From the NCBI GenBank assembly GCA_050084985.1, contig JBITNC010000001.1, positions 93,868,001-93,932,000 on the forward strand: a stretch of 64,000 nucleotides of DNA, given 5' to 3'. Both the position numbers and the translations under genes were made by a program. The notes beneath the pieces are model-generated. The model ran no database searches. It was given only the letters and a program-made list of their open reading frames with translations, and had not been told where the DNA came from. Each line of letters starts with the position of its first letter. Position 1 is the stretch's first letter. Of the stretch, positions 36,414 through 48,855 are shown one piece after another. This DNA comes from Nageia nagi (taxonomy: Eukaryota; Pinophyta).

Positions 36414-38445
36414 CTGAAACACTTGAAATGCAATATTAGTCATATCCAAAAATCTTAAGGTTTTTTAGAGCAACTAGTGAAGGATAAAATGATGTGTTGA
36501 AAAGATGTCAAGTTCACTAATTTTTATAACCAAAATAATAATTATTAGCCTTGGTTATTTCATAATATTCAATTTAACTAATTAATCATGAAATAATAAC
36601 AAATAACAAAGACATGGAAGATGAAAATGATCTGATTGAACTTAATCTATCAAATTGGATTAATGAAAGATATAATATGTACTTTACCTATCACGATGAA
36701 CATAGGTGATATTTAGCTGAGAGGGAAAGAAGAACAAGTTTTCTCAAAATACAGAGCCACCAATCTGACCTCAACCCAATGATGGTGCTAGGATCCCAAC
36801 GATGTCTCCTAACTACCATTCCAATTTATCTTTCCCTTTCACTCGATATCATCATTACACATTTGATGCTCAAAATATCATGCACAAATGGGTTGAAACG
36901 ATTGTAGGAATGCAAAGCTTAATGTATAACAAAATCCAAATATGATAGGTGGTGTTGAGAAATATCAATCAAGAATGACACAAGTATATTACCACCTATC
37001 AAGGATTCTTGTTCATATCATGATTTTCCATTGCATAACCCTTCCACCTTTATAGATAGCAGGTCTAGTTCCAAGGCTCCTCTTTGGGTGTATGGTGCAC
37101 ATTGGCCAATAATCCTTCTTGGGCTTATCTCTGGATTGACTTGTTATCATAAAAAATAAAAGGTAGATAAGAGTGTACGATGATAAGAGCTTTTATTTAA
37201 TTAAATAAATAAATTATTTCAAGTACCTAAAAAGGTATTTTAATTAAATTAAATATTTTTTTTAGGAGTTAACATTATCATTGAACTATGGACCAAGAAA
37301 ATATACTCAAGTTAGGGAATCTAAGTCCTTCATGTTGTAAAGCACAACATCATCATCGAAGGTATGTCATAAGTTGGAATAACAAAGAAATCTTTTCCAA
37401 AAATAGTTTCCTTTTATCTTCCAGTGATAAATCTTGGGATTCCATTTCTTTGCAATACTCTAGGATTTGGTGCAAGAATCCAACACTGATAATAGCCATC
37501 ACTATCTAAATCATATAAGCTTGTACAATTATCACTATCCAACACTAAAAATTTGTAAGAATCTCCATATTCACCTAGACTGGTGCTTATAGTAGCTTTG
37601 CTCATAGACAGGAAAGGAGAAAGTTTTGTACATGCTCTTGTGAAGAGATTGGAACAATACATTTTAGATTAACCTCATAAGTACTTGTATTTGATGTTAT
37701 CTTACTAAATAAGATGAGTTTGGAGTTAGATCCTTGGCATGCATTTGATTTTTGGCATTAGTATTGAAGGGTGCTTGTTCGAGGAAGATAAAGAGTGTTC
37801 TATGTGGTTGTGATGAAAGAGTAGTAGTCGGTATGTAGATCCATAATAAATGAAGTAATGCATATAAATATATTTAACTTTAATGGTAATATGTACAATT
37901 TAACATTCCTTTCTTTTTCAATTATGAGATTGTATGATAAATTTTTTATAATATTTTATGTATACAATAAGATAATGATTAGAATGAATTATCAAGATAT
38001 AAACATAAGAAACTCTATAATAAAATAATTTTATTTATATTTTTTTACATAAAAAGATACTAATACATTTCCATTTTTTTTTTTTGTATTATAGATAAAT
38101 CTTTTTTAAAATTTGAGGAAAAGGGTATTTAAACTCTTTTTTACATGTTTTACCATGTAAAGGCGAAGAGATATGAGTGTGAACCTCACTTGAAATGTTT
38201 CCATTACTTCCCTAACTTCCCTCACATAGGTGAACCCAATTTAAAATTCTTATTATATACTTTAAAAAATTAGAAAATAACCTTTTAATTATACAAATCA
38301 GTTTAAATAAATATAAAATAAATTTCTAACTTTGAAACTTCAAACATTAAAACATTTCATACCAACATTTAAAATAACATATAAATTATACATTATGTGG
38401 ATGTTATCTCAACATGTTCTAATTAGCTGCATCTTATATCAGAAG
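36414..38445. other. intergenic, nothing firmly recognised
   Basis: A minus-strand stretch near 36711-36800 ends at a donor-like GATAG|GTAAAG and could be an upstream exon of the relic at 35510-36413. A minus-strand 82-codon ORF at 37414-37662 has no recognisable domain. The rest is AT-rich. Confidence 0.4.
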
Positions 38446-38473
38446 CCAATCACCGTCATACAAATACTATATA
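38446..38473 (+). promoter_or_regulatory. CCAAT and TATA boxes of the 38524 gene
   Basis: CCAAT at 38446-38450 and TATATA at 38468-38473 lie 74 and 51 bases before the predicted ATG. The spacing suits a short 5' UTR. Assigned by motif only. Confidence 0.45.
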
Positions 38474-38523
38474 CGCTCTACAATTATTCAACTCGCAAAG
38501 TTCAAAATTCAAAGCCAGTCCAT

Positions 38524-39320
38524 ATGAAGGGCGTTAGAGCAGCTCTGTTTCTTCTCCCCTGTCTGGTAAGACTGCAGTACAATTGCTCCCATGGATGAAT
38601 TGAACAAAAATTTGATTCGAAAATTACTAATGCAGATGCATTACCAACTTATCTTTGCACAATATAAGGAAGAATTCCAGGAGATGGATTTTCTAGCGGT
38701 AGAAATTAACGACCAAGATGCAGGTAATGGAAATGAATTTGATTTTTTATTATATTTGTGAAAAATAGACTATTGTCATGAATTATCAGGTTTTGTGCGG
38801 CCGGGAGCCGTGAAAACAGTTTCTGTTGAAGGAGATGCTTCCATCTGCAAAAATATATGCAGGGTGTATGTAAATTTTACAAAGGAAAACTCATTCCATG
38901 CCATGTACGACATTCACATACAACCTCAGATAGCATTCACTGATCTAAAGCCTGGCCAATACACAATCTCTCACATGTGCTCACCCACGCATACATTCCG
39001 CTGCCTTATAGGTCTGTATTACATATGCTCTTTTTCTCAAAATGATATGTATTTCTTTAGGGTTTCATGTAAAATATTGAATTCTGTGTGTGTTTACAGA
39101 GCCTGAAATGTTGGAATTTAAGGTGGAAGACGGAAATTTGGAGTCCGTATTCGATAGCATTGATGTTGGGAGGCTTCATGCTACAATGGAAGAGAAACAG
39201 CAAATGATCTCTCCAGGTAGGTCTGCTTTTCCTGCATTTATTGGCATAGTAGTCGCAGAAGCCATTGGACTGTTTCTCATTTCTGTGGCTCTCAAGAAAA
39301 AGATTTCAAACTCCTTGTGA
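38524..39320 (+). CDS. predicted small secreted or type I membrane protein, four exons
   Basis: Predicted exons are 38524-38565, 38681-38723, 38790-39011 and 39100-39320, giving 175 aa. An alternative acceptor for exon 2 at 38636 stays in frame and adds 15 residues; 38681 is preferred because a CTAAT branch-like string lies 50 bases upstream of it. All introns are GT-AG and short (66-115 bp), and the phases join without a stop. The N-terminus (MKGVRAALFLLPCL) is like a signal peptide. The middle has two Cys pairs (SICKNIC and HMCSPTHTFRC) and an N-glycosylation site (NFT). A transmembrane segment (AFPAFIGIVVAEAIGLFLIS) is followed by a basic tail ALKKKISNSL. I do not recognise the family. The intact frame and splice sites suggest a live gene or a recent loss. 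Confidence 0.7.
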
Positions 39321-41309
39321 GATCATTTTACCCCAACATTCTGCTAACTCTGGAAATTCAAATTTCTGCTAGCTTCTTCTAGGGTTAAAAATTTGTGCAG
39401 AGCTCTGGTGTGTCGTAATTCTGCGTATGAAATGAATTAGGATTTGAGGGTGAATTAACGTTTACAGTTAAATGAAATGAAATTTTTGCATTTGCTTGTT
39501 TACCACATGCAAAGCTATTCATAAAATTTAGCAGTGAAGAGTTAACATATTATTTATCGTTTAAATGTTGATGTATGTATATATGTATTAAATAGTTTTG
39601 AGAAATGGTTTATCTTGAATTTCTATATGCATCTTTTCAGAATTGATATATAATATGTTAAAAAATTATAATAAATGCATCACCGTGGCTAGGTTTAAAT
39701 CTTATCGAGGATTATTCTCTATGTAATTATTGTATAATAGTGTTCCATTGTTCAAATCCCACTAAAAGTGATACAATGTACTCCCTACAATTGTCTCATA
39801 GACGCTCTTGGTCTCTCGCGAATGTTAATAAAATAAATTTTTTCATTAATTAATCAGCTTACTATTTAATTACACTTCACTTTTATTGCTATAGAAGTTT
39901 AAAAGAATCACTTCATAACATTGCAATTTGTAAATGAACATTTTTCTTATTAATATGGTAGTAGATTTATATTTCTTCATAGAATGTTTGGTAGATTAAT
40001 AAACATAATTAATAGATCTTAATTAATAATTAACTTGGGAGTATAGGTATTTTAAAGGTATTTAGTTAAATATTATATATAAATATTCAATATTAATTAT
40101 TTTAATATTTACTTGTATTGCATTATAATAAAAAAATAGGTAAGAACATTAAATGTGATCAATTAGTGAACATCAAATTATTATAAGAGGGAATGACTTC
40201 ATTTAATTTTATTAATAATTATGAATAAGGATATACTCTGTTGTCCATTCTAATATAAATCGGATTGACCCTTACTTAATACATCAATAGTGGGAATGAC
40301 TTCCCTATACATAGTATTCGTTGGCAACTTGGCTTTATTGAGTACATGTTCTATAGTAATTGAATGTTCATGCTCTTCAAATGGTATCACTTTTTTAATT
40401 CATCAACTAACACTTTCCTTCAACAAATCGTCTAGAAATTGAAGATGTGCTTCACATTTTTCATAAACAAACATCAACATATAGATAGAGATAAATATAT
40501 ATATTCACTCAACCAACCTATAGATTAGGGTATTCTAATTCATTTGAAAATATACTAGAATCTAGATATTGTGATAATCTCTCTAATGGTAGTAGATAAT
40601 GTTTATGTTAATATCTTTAGGACTTTCATGTGATAACAATACAAACTAATTAACATAATGGATGACCTATTGTTTCAATTCATCAATGAAAATAACAATA
40701 GTTAGCTTACTTTAAATTTTGCTAAGTATGTTGATTGTCAATATTGGGAATCAACTATATTAATGTTATCATCTTTCATGACTTTTTATAGTGTAGCTTT
40801 TTTAAATTTATGGAACTACCTTGTTTTTAAGAAACAAGGAAAGTTAACCTTTAACTTGAAGGGAAACAAGCAAGGGTATCTTTTCCGTCAAATTCATTCA
40901 AGACTTGCACTTGGGTTGATTGTACTACAATATCTTCATGGATTTTGTGTTTCCAACCTAAGGGATTGAGAGACTTGAACCTAGGCCTCCCTCATGGGAG
41001 TTTTAACCTACCCATTCTCTCCAACTCCCCTTCAGTGGGTTCACTTATTGTGTAGCTTTGATTACTTCCCTCTCAATTATTTTTTTTTGAAAAATAAAAT
41101 TAGTGCCAAATGTACAATAAAAAGAAGGATTACAATTCCTTACTTCTCATAATTTAAAAGGAAAATGTTAATTATTTTATCTCTAAAATAATTACAATAC
41201 CAAGGCTTCCTCTTAGGATGATATTTTGCATCAATGCATCATTTTTATTGGTGGTTATAGGATTGATACAACACAATCAACAAACACTTTTATAAACAAA
41301 TAGATACTA
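39321..41309. other. intergenic with two SINE-like strings
   Basis: Near 39675-39845 (plus), CCGTGGCTAGG then TGTTCAAATCCCAC resemble pol III A and B boxes, and the stretch ends in an A/T-rich tail. Near 40974-40990 (minus), GGTTCAAGTCTCTC fits the B-box consensus. Neither could be bounded by target duplications. The remainder is AT-rich without genes. Confidence 0.4.
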
Positions 41310-41328
41310 GAAAAATATACTCTCAAGT
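41310..41328. repeat. left target-site duplication of the LINE
   Basis: GAAAAATATACTCTCAAGT, identical over 19 bases to 48837-48855. It is followed at once by A and seven Ts, the complement of the LINE poly(A) tail. Confidence 0.85.
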
Positions 41329-42469
41329 ATTTTTTTGGATGAAAAAGCAAAATTTATTACTTAATTCTACAAAAAAAGCAAGTGGGAGAACTTAACACTC
41401 CCCAAATATCATCACGAGTCTCAAATTAACCAATCAAATCGACAGTTATGATAAAAATATAAGCAAAGTATTTAAGGCTTATCAAGCAAACATAAAAACC
41501 ACAAATAACTAAATATGCATTTATCTCAATAGAGGGATGTGAGAGAGGGCATAAATTATCCACCATATGCATATTCATATTCCAGTCTCCACTCTCTTTA
41601 GCATTATCGACCATTGCACCTTTCCACCCATGAGAAGAGAAGGGCTCCTCCCATCCACTTTCCTTAGCTCCTCCAACATTTTTAGTACCAACATTTGACA
41701 CATTATTTCTTGGAAGCACCTCCTCGTCCCCCAACCACTAACCTTGTTTGAGGTTTTAGGGTGAATGTCCCATCCATTGCATTACTAAGAGGAGGAGACT
41801 TTTTCTGTCTTAAGTTATTTGTTCATTAGCACAAGCTGATACTAGTGCCTGGCAAGAGGGGATTGAGACCAATTCCTATCAAGAGGAGCCTAAAAGTCAT
41901 TGCTCTAGGACCTTCTTTATGACCTGGTATGCCCTTTGGCATGAGGAGGAGCATGAGTTGGCACTCTGTCTTCCCAAATTGGAGGTACACAACTATTGCT
42001 ACATGGTGCATTCCCCTAGTGATCAAGTAAGATCTATAGTTGACAAACTTATATGAAAGCTTTTTCTGCTTAATTAATTATCTGCAACCAACAATCATAA
42101 AACACCTCATATTTATTAGATAAGGAAAAAGAAAGAGAGGGAGCCCTTTTTGAAAAATTATCTTTTTCCTTGTTTACCATAGGTGAAATAGGATTTTAAC
42201 TCTAAAAATATGCCAAACAACAGAAAGCTTTTCTAAAAAATCAATAGGATAGCCTAGGAGGATATGAACCCAAGAACAATGGCTCCTTATATAAGATCTA
42301 AAAAGGGATAGAATCCAACTCCAAGCCTTACGGGCTCTTGGGAAAAATTAGAAAACATGTTTACAATCTTTTTCCTCTAAATAATTTTTACAAGTGGAAT
42401 TAGAAAAACCACTATGGGAAGGCCTTGATATAGCAAGCTCCAATAGAGAAAAGCCTTTTTAGGTTCAAG

Positions 42470-45400
42470 ATATATTTCCTAAATTGCTTTGAATCTACCA
42501 ACCCAAAAGGATTTAGAAGAGACTAAATACCAATTATAGTTCAGTTTGTCATGGTTGGGTACCATAGGAGATAGCCATGAATAGGTTGCCTTGGTTTTGA
42601 ACTTCAATAGAGGGGTGTCTTTAGGCCATAACCAATCCTCCCACCATGGATTTTGGAAATGCACTTTAGACCAAATGGCAAGAGCAGCATGTTCCATAAC
42701 AACTTCATATGTTACTTTTTCCTTTTGCAACAGATTGAATTTCTTTCAAAAGCTTTCCCATGAAATCCAATCCTTGCATTGAGGTTCATAAAGTCATATA
42801 AATAAGCAATACATTTTTTGTAAAATCTCTAAGCATGAATCCATTGAATTTTATCAAGAGGCACCCCCTGGATATGAATCACAAGGGACCACTAAATATT
42901 TAACAAGGGGATCAAAGCACTTGGTCTACCTTTAATCCCTTTCCAGGTAATCCAGGGTTTGAAAGATTCCCAAGTCTTCCAAATGCTTCAAATAACAAAA
43001 GAATCTTGGATTGTTATTGGAACTAAAGCAATGATAATTATTTGGAGTTTTAACCCCTTCCACACCTTTTTTTCCCAAGGAAGTCTAGAAAGCAAACAAT
43101 CTCTAATTAGAACTTTCAAAATTTCACATCTTGAAAAGCACAAATAATCCATTTAGCACAAAAATCATAACCTTGTTTCTAAAAGTCAAATAGTCCCATC
43201 CCCCCACAATATTTTGGAAGATAATAAACCTCCCAAGCAACTCTATAAAAACCTTTCTTACCAATAACATTTGACCAAAGAAAGTCTCTAAGCAATTTTT
43301 ACAGCTTAATGTAACAATTCTTTAACGAGACCCAACATGAGGAATAATAAACATGTGTAGATGCTAAGACTTTGAAGCAAATATGGAATTTACTAGCCAA
43401 GGAAAGCTTCTTAGTAGACCAATATACAAGCTTTATTTCTACCTTCTAAACCACAAAATTCTAAATTTGAGTTGAGGCTCCTTGAAAATAAACAGGAATG
43501 CCAAGGAATTTGAACATCTCCCTAGGTTGAATCCATTTCCTGGGTTTATAAATGAGCTAGAAGGGTGTATCAAAAGCAGTTTGTCTAAAACATGATGTCT
43601 TCCTCTAGTGAATACTAGAGCCAGATGTAGAGTAGAAGATATATAGGCATTCCAAGGTAGTGGTCACAAAGCATTCTTCCAGCAAGGGTGAGGAATGAGT
43701 CATCAATAAAATGTCCATTGATTAACTGTCTGGGGGTATTTGGAAGGGAAATACCTTTCAGCAAACCTTGACTAGCTCTTTGTTGGCTAGTAAATACCCA
43801 AAAGCTTTTGCAATTAAAATGAACAAGGAAGGAGCTAGAGGGAAACACTGTCTAATAGACCTACTAAGAGGAATGCTCTAAGATTGAAGCTTATTTAAAG
43901 ATACACAACAAACACATATTTAAATAACATACAAACTGTCTTAATAAACAAGGGGTCAAATCCTAGAGCTTTGAACATTGTAGTGATGAATTACCATTCA
44001 ATTATATCATAAGCTTTTTCAAAGTCAATCTTGACTAAAATGGCAGGTTCCTTAGAAACTTTTGCCTACTCCATACCTTCCCAAACAACAATAACATTAT
44101 CCAAGATATACCTTCATTGCATAAAACCAATTTGCTCTGGCTAGATTATAAGAGGAAGGATAGGCTGAGCTTCAGGGCTAGAGCTTTTTCAATAATATTA
44201 TAACTGACATTAAATAGAGTAATGGGCCTCTAATTGGTTATTGCTTGAGGTCTCCTTCTTTGGGAATGAATTTGATATTACCTTTATCAATGATGGGACC
44301 AAGAGATCTAATATGAACAACTTCCTTTCTACCTTCAAAAGGCTAGGACCAATCAAATCCCATCACTTTTTATAAAGTTCACATGAAAATCCATCAATAT
44401 TAAGAGCCTTTTCATTATCCATAACAAACAGAGCTTGCTCTAAATCATCAAGAGAAAGGGGAAAATCACATAAGGCCCTATGCTTTGTAGAAACTCTAAT
44501 TGGGAAAATAAAACAATACTCATTTAATGCTCTTTATTTGGTATCATGCAAAGGCTAGGAGGCAAACACTTTTTGATAGTGACTAACAAAAGCATCACAA
44601 ATATTCTTTAAAGATGTAAGCCTTTTGTTATCAACAAGAACACCATAAAATTAAGTGGAATTAGTCAAAGGTCTAAATCTCTTAAAGAATTATTTTGACA
44701 CTTTGTACCCTATTTTAAGCTAATGAAGGTGGGCTCTAAGTTATGCACCCTTGGCTTCATAGACCTCAGCTTTTTGAATTTCAAACTTAATTGCAACCAT
44801 ATGGGCCTGGAGGGCAGGATCAAAGGGGTTCCGCTCTAGCTTTGCAAAGAGTTGGGTAAATTCATTTTGAGGACATTATTGGAAATTATCCTTCTCTTGG
44901 CCACTTCTTTGCCTAGAGTTCTAAGCAAAATAGTGGGCAAAGTTCCATAATTCAATCTAACTAATAGACCCTATTGGTCTAGAAATAAGGTTCCAGATTC
45001 TCCTTATGTGTGCCATCATGGAAAATTCATCAAGGAATGACACATTCATGTAAAATTGAGGGGGGAATTTATTTGGTTGACTTTTAGTAAGATCAAATGT
45101 GAACTAAATAGGTGAGTGGTCAGACAAGGTAGTCCCTAGAACAATTGAGAAAAATGGGGTGGAAGAGGAAGCTTTGATAATCTAAATGTATCATATGAAG
45201 AAATCATAACATGATCCAATCTAGAGAAGATTTTGTTAGTCCTAGCTTGCGAATTATTCCAAGTAAACCATTGCTTATCAAGGAAATCATCAACAAAAAA
45301 ACAACAGTTGGGGTATGACTAACTGAGTTTATTTTTTAGAAAAAAGAAAGCTTATTTATCCCCCACGTACCACCTCATGGGGTTAAAACTTTTCCTATCA

Positions 45401-45890
45401 GAAGCTTTTTCAACCATGCTAAAATCATCATAGAGAATCCATGTGGCCTTGAGTAATGACAAGGCCAACCATTTCCATAAAATAAATCTATCTAGAGCAT
45501 GATTAAAAGCATAAATATTGATGATACCAAGGGGCTTACTATTAATTTCAAACAAAGTCCATACAACTTGGTTGGTGGTGTTCACTTCCTAGGTGACAAT
45601 GTGTGATTACCATCTAGTGTTAATAAAGGAGACATCGCCCCCCTTCCATGCTCATGATTAGTGACATGCAAAACTCTTTGAGAACATAAATATCTACATG
45701 CAAATTTCAAGCAAATTCCCACTTCCTTGACTTCTTGTAGACATAAAATATCCCATCTACCAACTTTAGGAAATAACTTATCAAATTTATTAAGGACTTT
45801 ATATTTTTGGATTGGTTATGTCAGCCCTCTCATGTTACGAGAGAGACAAATCGTTGAGGAATGTTGGGGTGTGAGACCTCCATAACATCC
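42470..45890 (-). pseudogene. LINE ORF2: endonuclease and reverse transcriptase, broken
   Basis: ORF2 probably starts near 45890 (the run EEDKDVMEVS). The apurinic-type endonuclease is visible in the 45352-45585 ORF, with GIINIYAFNHALDRFILWKW then WILYDDFSMVEKASD, where the usual Gly-Asp-Phe-Asn appears as DDFS. Reverse transcriptase lies at about 43560-44800; its active-site region reads GHFIDDSFLTL (about 43700), FIDD replacing the usual F/Y-A-D-D. Beyond it, the 42479-42730 ORF (MEHAALAIWSKVHFQNPWWE) is like the C-terminal zf-RVT region. In a working element this protein nicks DNA and copies its own RNA at the nick. Many stops and shifts are present. Confidence 0.88.
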
Positions 45891-45999
45891 TTATCTTCTT
45901 CTTCTCCCAAGTTACTTAGGGAGGTAAAATTTTTTTTATTTCTTATGTCATACACTTCATCCTTCCTCCTCTTGCATCATCTATGAAGGATTTGATCTT

Positions 46000-47170
46000 C
46001 AGGAAGAAGATGGTAGAAAATCGAAGAGGTTAATTCTTTGAGGGTAGGTTAGGCCCCAAGATCAAAAGCTTCCCTCGGCAAAAGGTTTGAAAAGGCAGAA
46101 CTAGGTGGGGCCCAAACAATTATATAACCATATTTTGAGGAAGGGAGTGATTGAGGCAAATGGGAGGAAGTGGTGTAGCGATTCTCTTACACATGCACAA
46201 GTGAAATCTATTCCACAACTGGGAGGCTTTGAGACTGTGAATTCCCTTGTCTTTTCCTTCAATGAGGGATAATGGACTAACCATCTTGATTATTTTTGTT
46301 ATTGGCACCTTGTGGACCATTTCCTCTGTTATTATTGCCCTTGACATTTGAACCATGTGCATTTTGGATAGTGTTAGCAAAAGTAGGATTAGATTCAAAG
46401 CAACCAATCATCAGAGGATAATCCTTGTTTTTATGAGATTTAGACTAATAATAGTAACAAGTGTCTAGCAGGTTGATATACTAAACTTTCTACCATAAGA
46501 CTGAATTAGTAATTTCAAAGTCAACAAAGTCCTGTAATTCCTTTGAGAGGTATACCTTAATACACACCCTTCTAGTGGGAAACCTGGTAAAAAAATTAAT
46601 TTCTTCGAAGCATTCAAACTCTCCCAAAGGGGTAGACACTTCACAAAAAAACTTCTAATAGGGGATGGAAAGACCTAGAAACTCAACCCAAATTGGTACC
46701 TTAATGGAAGCTACCTTATCAACTAAGAAATCTTTCTTATAAGATTGCAAGATCAGAGAGGAATTTTGTACATACCAAGTAACACGAGACAATATTCTTT
46801 GGGCATCTTCTTTCTTAGAAAAGTAGAACAAAAAGTAACCTTTGGTGAGGTTTTGAGTAGTGTTGATAGTAATACCATACTAACCCCAAACATGATTCAC
46901 CCATGACCTTAACAAAGCGACATTTGGGATTCTCCCCATAAAATATCCTATCACAATATGACTCTTAAACCATTTGCAAGCATTCTAAAAAACATATACA
47001 AGAATATAAACTTTTGGAATGGGAATGTTACCTCGTGGTACACCTTCTCCATGAACTTCTTGGACTACTTCCTTGATGCCATCTCTTGCTCTAGAAGCCT
47101 CAATGTTAATTGAGCTTCCTATTTGAGCATGCTCTATTAAAAAACATGGGCGGATCTTCATCCTAAGCAA
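46000..47170 (-). pseudogene. LINE ORF1 (DUF4283 nucleic-acid-binding protein), broken
   Basis: The open start at 47170 (MLRMKIRPCFLIEHAQIG) leads into GYFMGRIPNVALLRSWV, GYFLFYFSKKEDAQRIL and VPIWVEFLGLSIPY, the usual DUF4283 pattern of plant L1 ORF1. A Lys/Asn-rich tail follows (46120-46407). Stops break it near 46985 and in the middle. In working elements ORF1 coats the LINE RNA. Confidence 0.8.
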
Positions 47171-47299
47171 AGTAAATTCAGTATATGTGGAAGCCCACTA
47201 ACAAAATCCCATAAGCAAAATAAATATGGAATGATGTCGATGCAAGCCCTGGAAATCAAATGATATCGATGTAAGGGATTAAGAATACAAAGATGCCTT

Positions 47300-48582
47300 T
47301 AGGTGTGTAGCCTTTTATGGAGCTGGAGCTTTTTCAGGAGCTAGTCTGGCGCTCGTCTAGCGCTCGTATGGCGCTCATCAGTTACGCTGAGCCCAACAGC
47401 AGCGTTACAGTGTCAAGTCGGTTCCCAACTACCATGTCAACTCCTGGCGGCTTTGTTTTGGACCCCACTTGGTCCACCGTATGGCCCGGAGGAGCTCCGC
47501 TCAACTCTGATGTCTGCTCGCTGGAAAACTTTGCCTTCTCCACAGCTGTAGCCTCTCTGCTGAGCTCCTTCAGCTTAGATTTCACGGTGAGATTTCACGT
47601 TCTCCTCCTCATCAGCAGGATTCTGAATGCAACATTCGTGGGTCTTCTGTACCCCAGATCCACTGCTCTCTCCCTTCTTGAATCGTCGTCTTCTTCTTCT
47701 TGAGCTGCATCCATATAGTTGGGGTCACCCTCATCCAGGACCACGGGTGAGTGCATGAGGTCTGCTTCGCTACCCGCTGGAAGGAAGCCCCAAGTAACCC
47801 GTACCCGGGTGCCTCTCTAACCGCGTGAACCCTTTCTGTACCATCTTGTGCTGCAAATATTCAGCCACGTGAGGTCACAGGTTCAAGCCCATCAGCTCGT
47901 CGTTCTCCTTCGTCTTGCTCTTTGTCGTGGGTCTGCCTGCCATTTGAACTGCTAAAACGAAATGGTTTCAAAAATGGATTGGATACAGATGTGGATTTCT
48001 CACCCACGGATATAAGATGAAGTACGTGATGCTACGAAATTTTGCCTCCTCCACAGCTCCAAACGCACGCTTGTAGAACATTATAGCTTCCTCATCAATG
48101 TTCTCCAGACAGATTCCAAAAAACTCCGCCTCTTCCAAGACCCTCCATGGCGCCACACTGAGCTCCTTGTGGCTCATTCTTACGTGGGTCTGAATAAACG
48201 GTTCGCATCCCTTACAACGGTTTTCAGCTGTGCGATGCCTTCTCTATGAGGCATTCTCTTCTCTTCCTCAGGCTCCATGTGGGGAGGTGCAGTCCAAGAC
48301 ACACCCCTTTCGCCACACAGGCTCTTCTCATGATCCATGCAAGGAGATGCACTCCAACACCCCTTTCTCTGCATGATCTTCTCTCATGGCTCCTCTGGCC
48401 ATCATTCATATCTCTAGGGCAGTCCTCTGCCTCTCTTCAACAGATTCAAATCCCCATAACAGATTCAAATCTTCATAAACACAGTTGAAACTATGAACCA
48501 ACAAAAAAACTTCAAACCCTCATCTTAGGAGGATGGGCAATGGAGTTCTCCAGATCTTCTCCAACGAGGCTCTGATACCACT
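47300..48582 (-). other. GC-rich block at the 5' side of the LINE, with retroelement primer site
   Basis: About 1.2 kb has clearly higher GC than its surroundings. On the minus strand, TGGTATCAGAGC (48569-48580) is an exact initiator-Met primer binding site two bases after an LTR-like end CTCCTTCA. After it come open stretches without known domains: 48180-48374, 47968-48177 (starts MSHKELSVAPWRVLEEAEFF) and a run from 47943 (starts MAGRPTTKSKTKENDELMG). A local repeat GAAAGGGGTGTG/T with CACATGGAGCC-like continuation lies near 48270-48380. I do not recognise the proteins. It may be the leader of an LTR element, a captured host fragment, or the LINE 5' UTR. Confidence 0.5.
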
Positions 48583-48709
48583 TGAAGGAGAAACTCCAAA
48601 AGCCAAATATTGTATTAATTTGATCTCCTATAAATACATGCATACTCACACACCTAAAACTATTAATAATCATAAATTACCTTAATCCCTAAGGATTAGG
48701 TTTCCAACA
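48583..48709 (-). repeat. candidate short LTR (127 bp)
   Basis: On the minus strand it begins TGTTGGAAACC and ends TTCTCCTTCA, directly before the primer site. TG...CA ends and the CTCCTTCA terminus match elements A and B. Its size fits TRIM-type miniature elements. No partner LTR was found, so this stays a candidate. Confidence 0.5.
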
Positions 48710-48836
48710 AAAAAACCATGCAAAAAGAACCCACGGTAAATAATTGTAGAATATCTTCACATAATTTGAGCTTGTGCCTCTTCAATCTTAACAACTAAGC
48801 TTTAAAAGAATAGACATATTCCACTCTCAAGTATTG

Positions 48837-48855
48837 GAAAAATATACTCTCAAGT
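48837..48855. repeat. right target-site duplication of the LINE
   Basis: GAAAAATATACTCTCAAGT, the partner of 41310-41328. Just before it, ACTCTCAAGTATTGG at 48823-48837 echoes the same string. Confidence 0.85.

Larger units (their letters stand above)
41329..48836 (-). mobile_element. L1-type LINE, about 7.5 kb between 19-bp target duplications
   Basis: Direction is shown by the oligo-T next to the left duplication and by domain order. ORF1, the endonuclease and reverse transcriptase follow each other right to left. The left end carries a short ORF (41426-41734) of unknown meaning in the 3' part. The 5' part (about 47300-48836) is GC-rich and contains a primer-binding-site match and an LTR-like end, which do not belong to a LINE. 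All coding parts are broken, so the element is inactive. A second copy of the same family begins at 63838. Confidence 0.88.

Noticed and set aside
40970-40990. tRNA gene suggested by the B-box match
   Set aside because: No cloverleaf, anticodon arm or A box at the right distance could be drawn.
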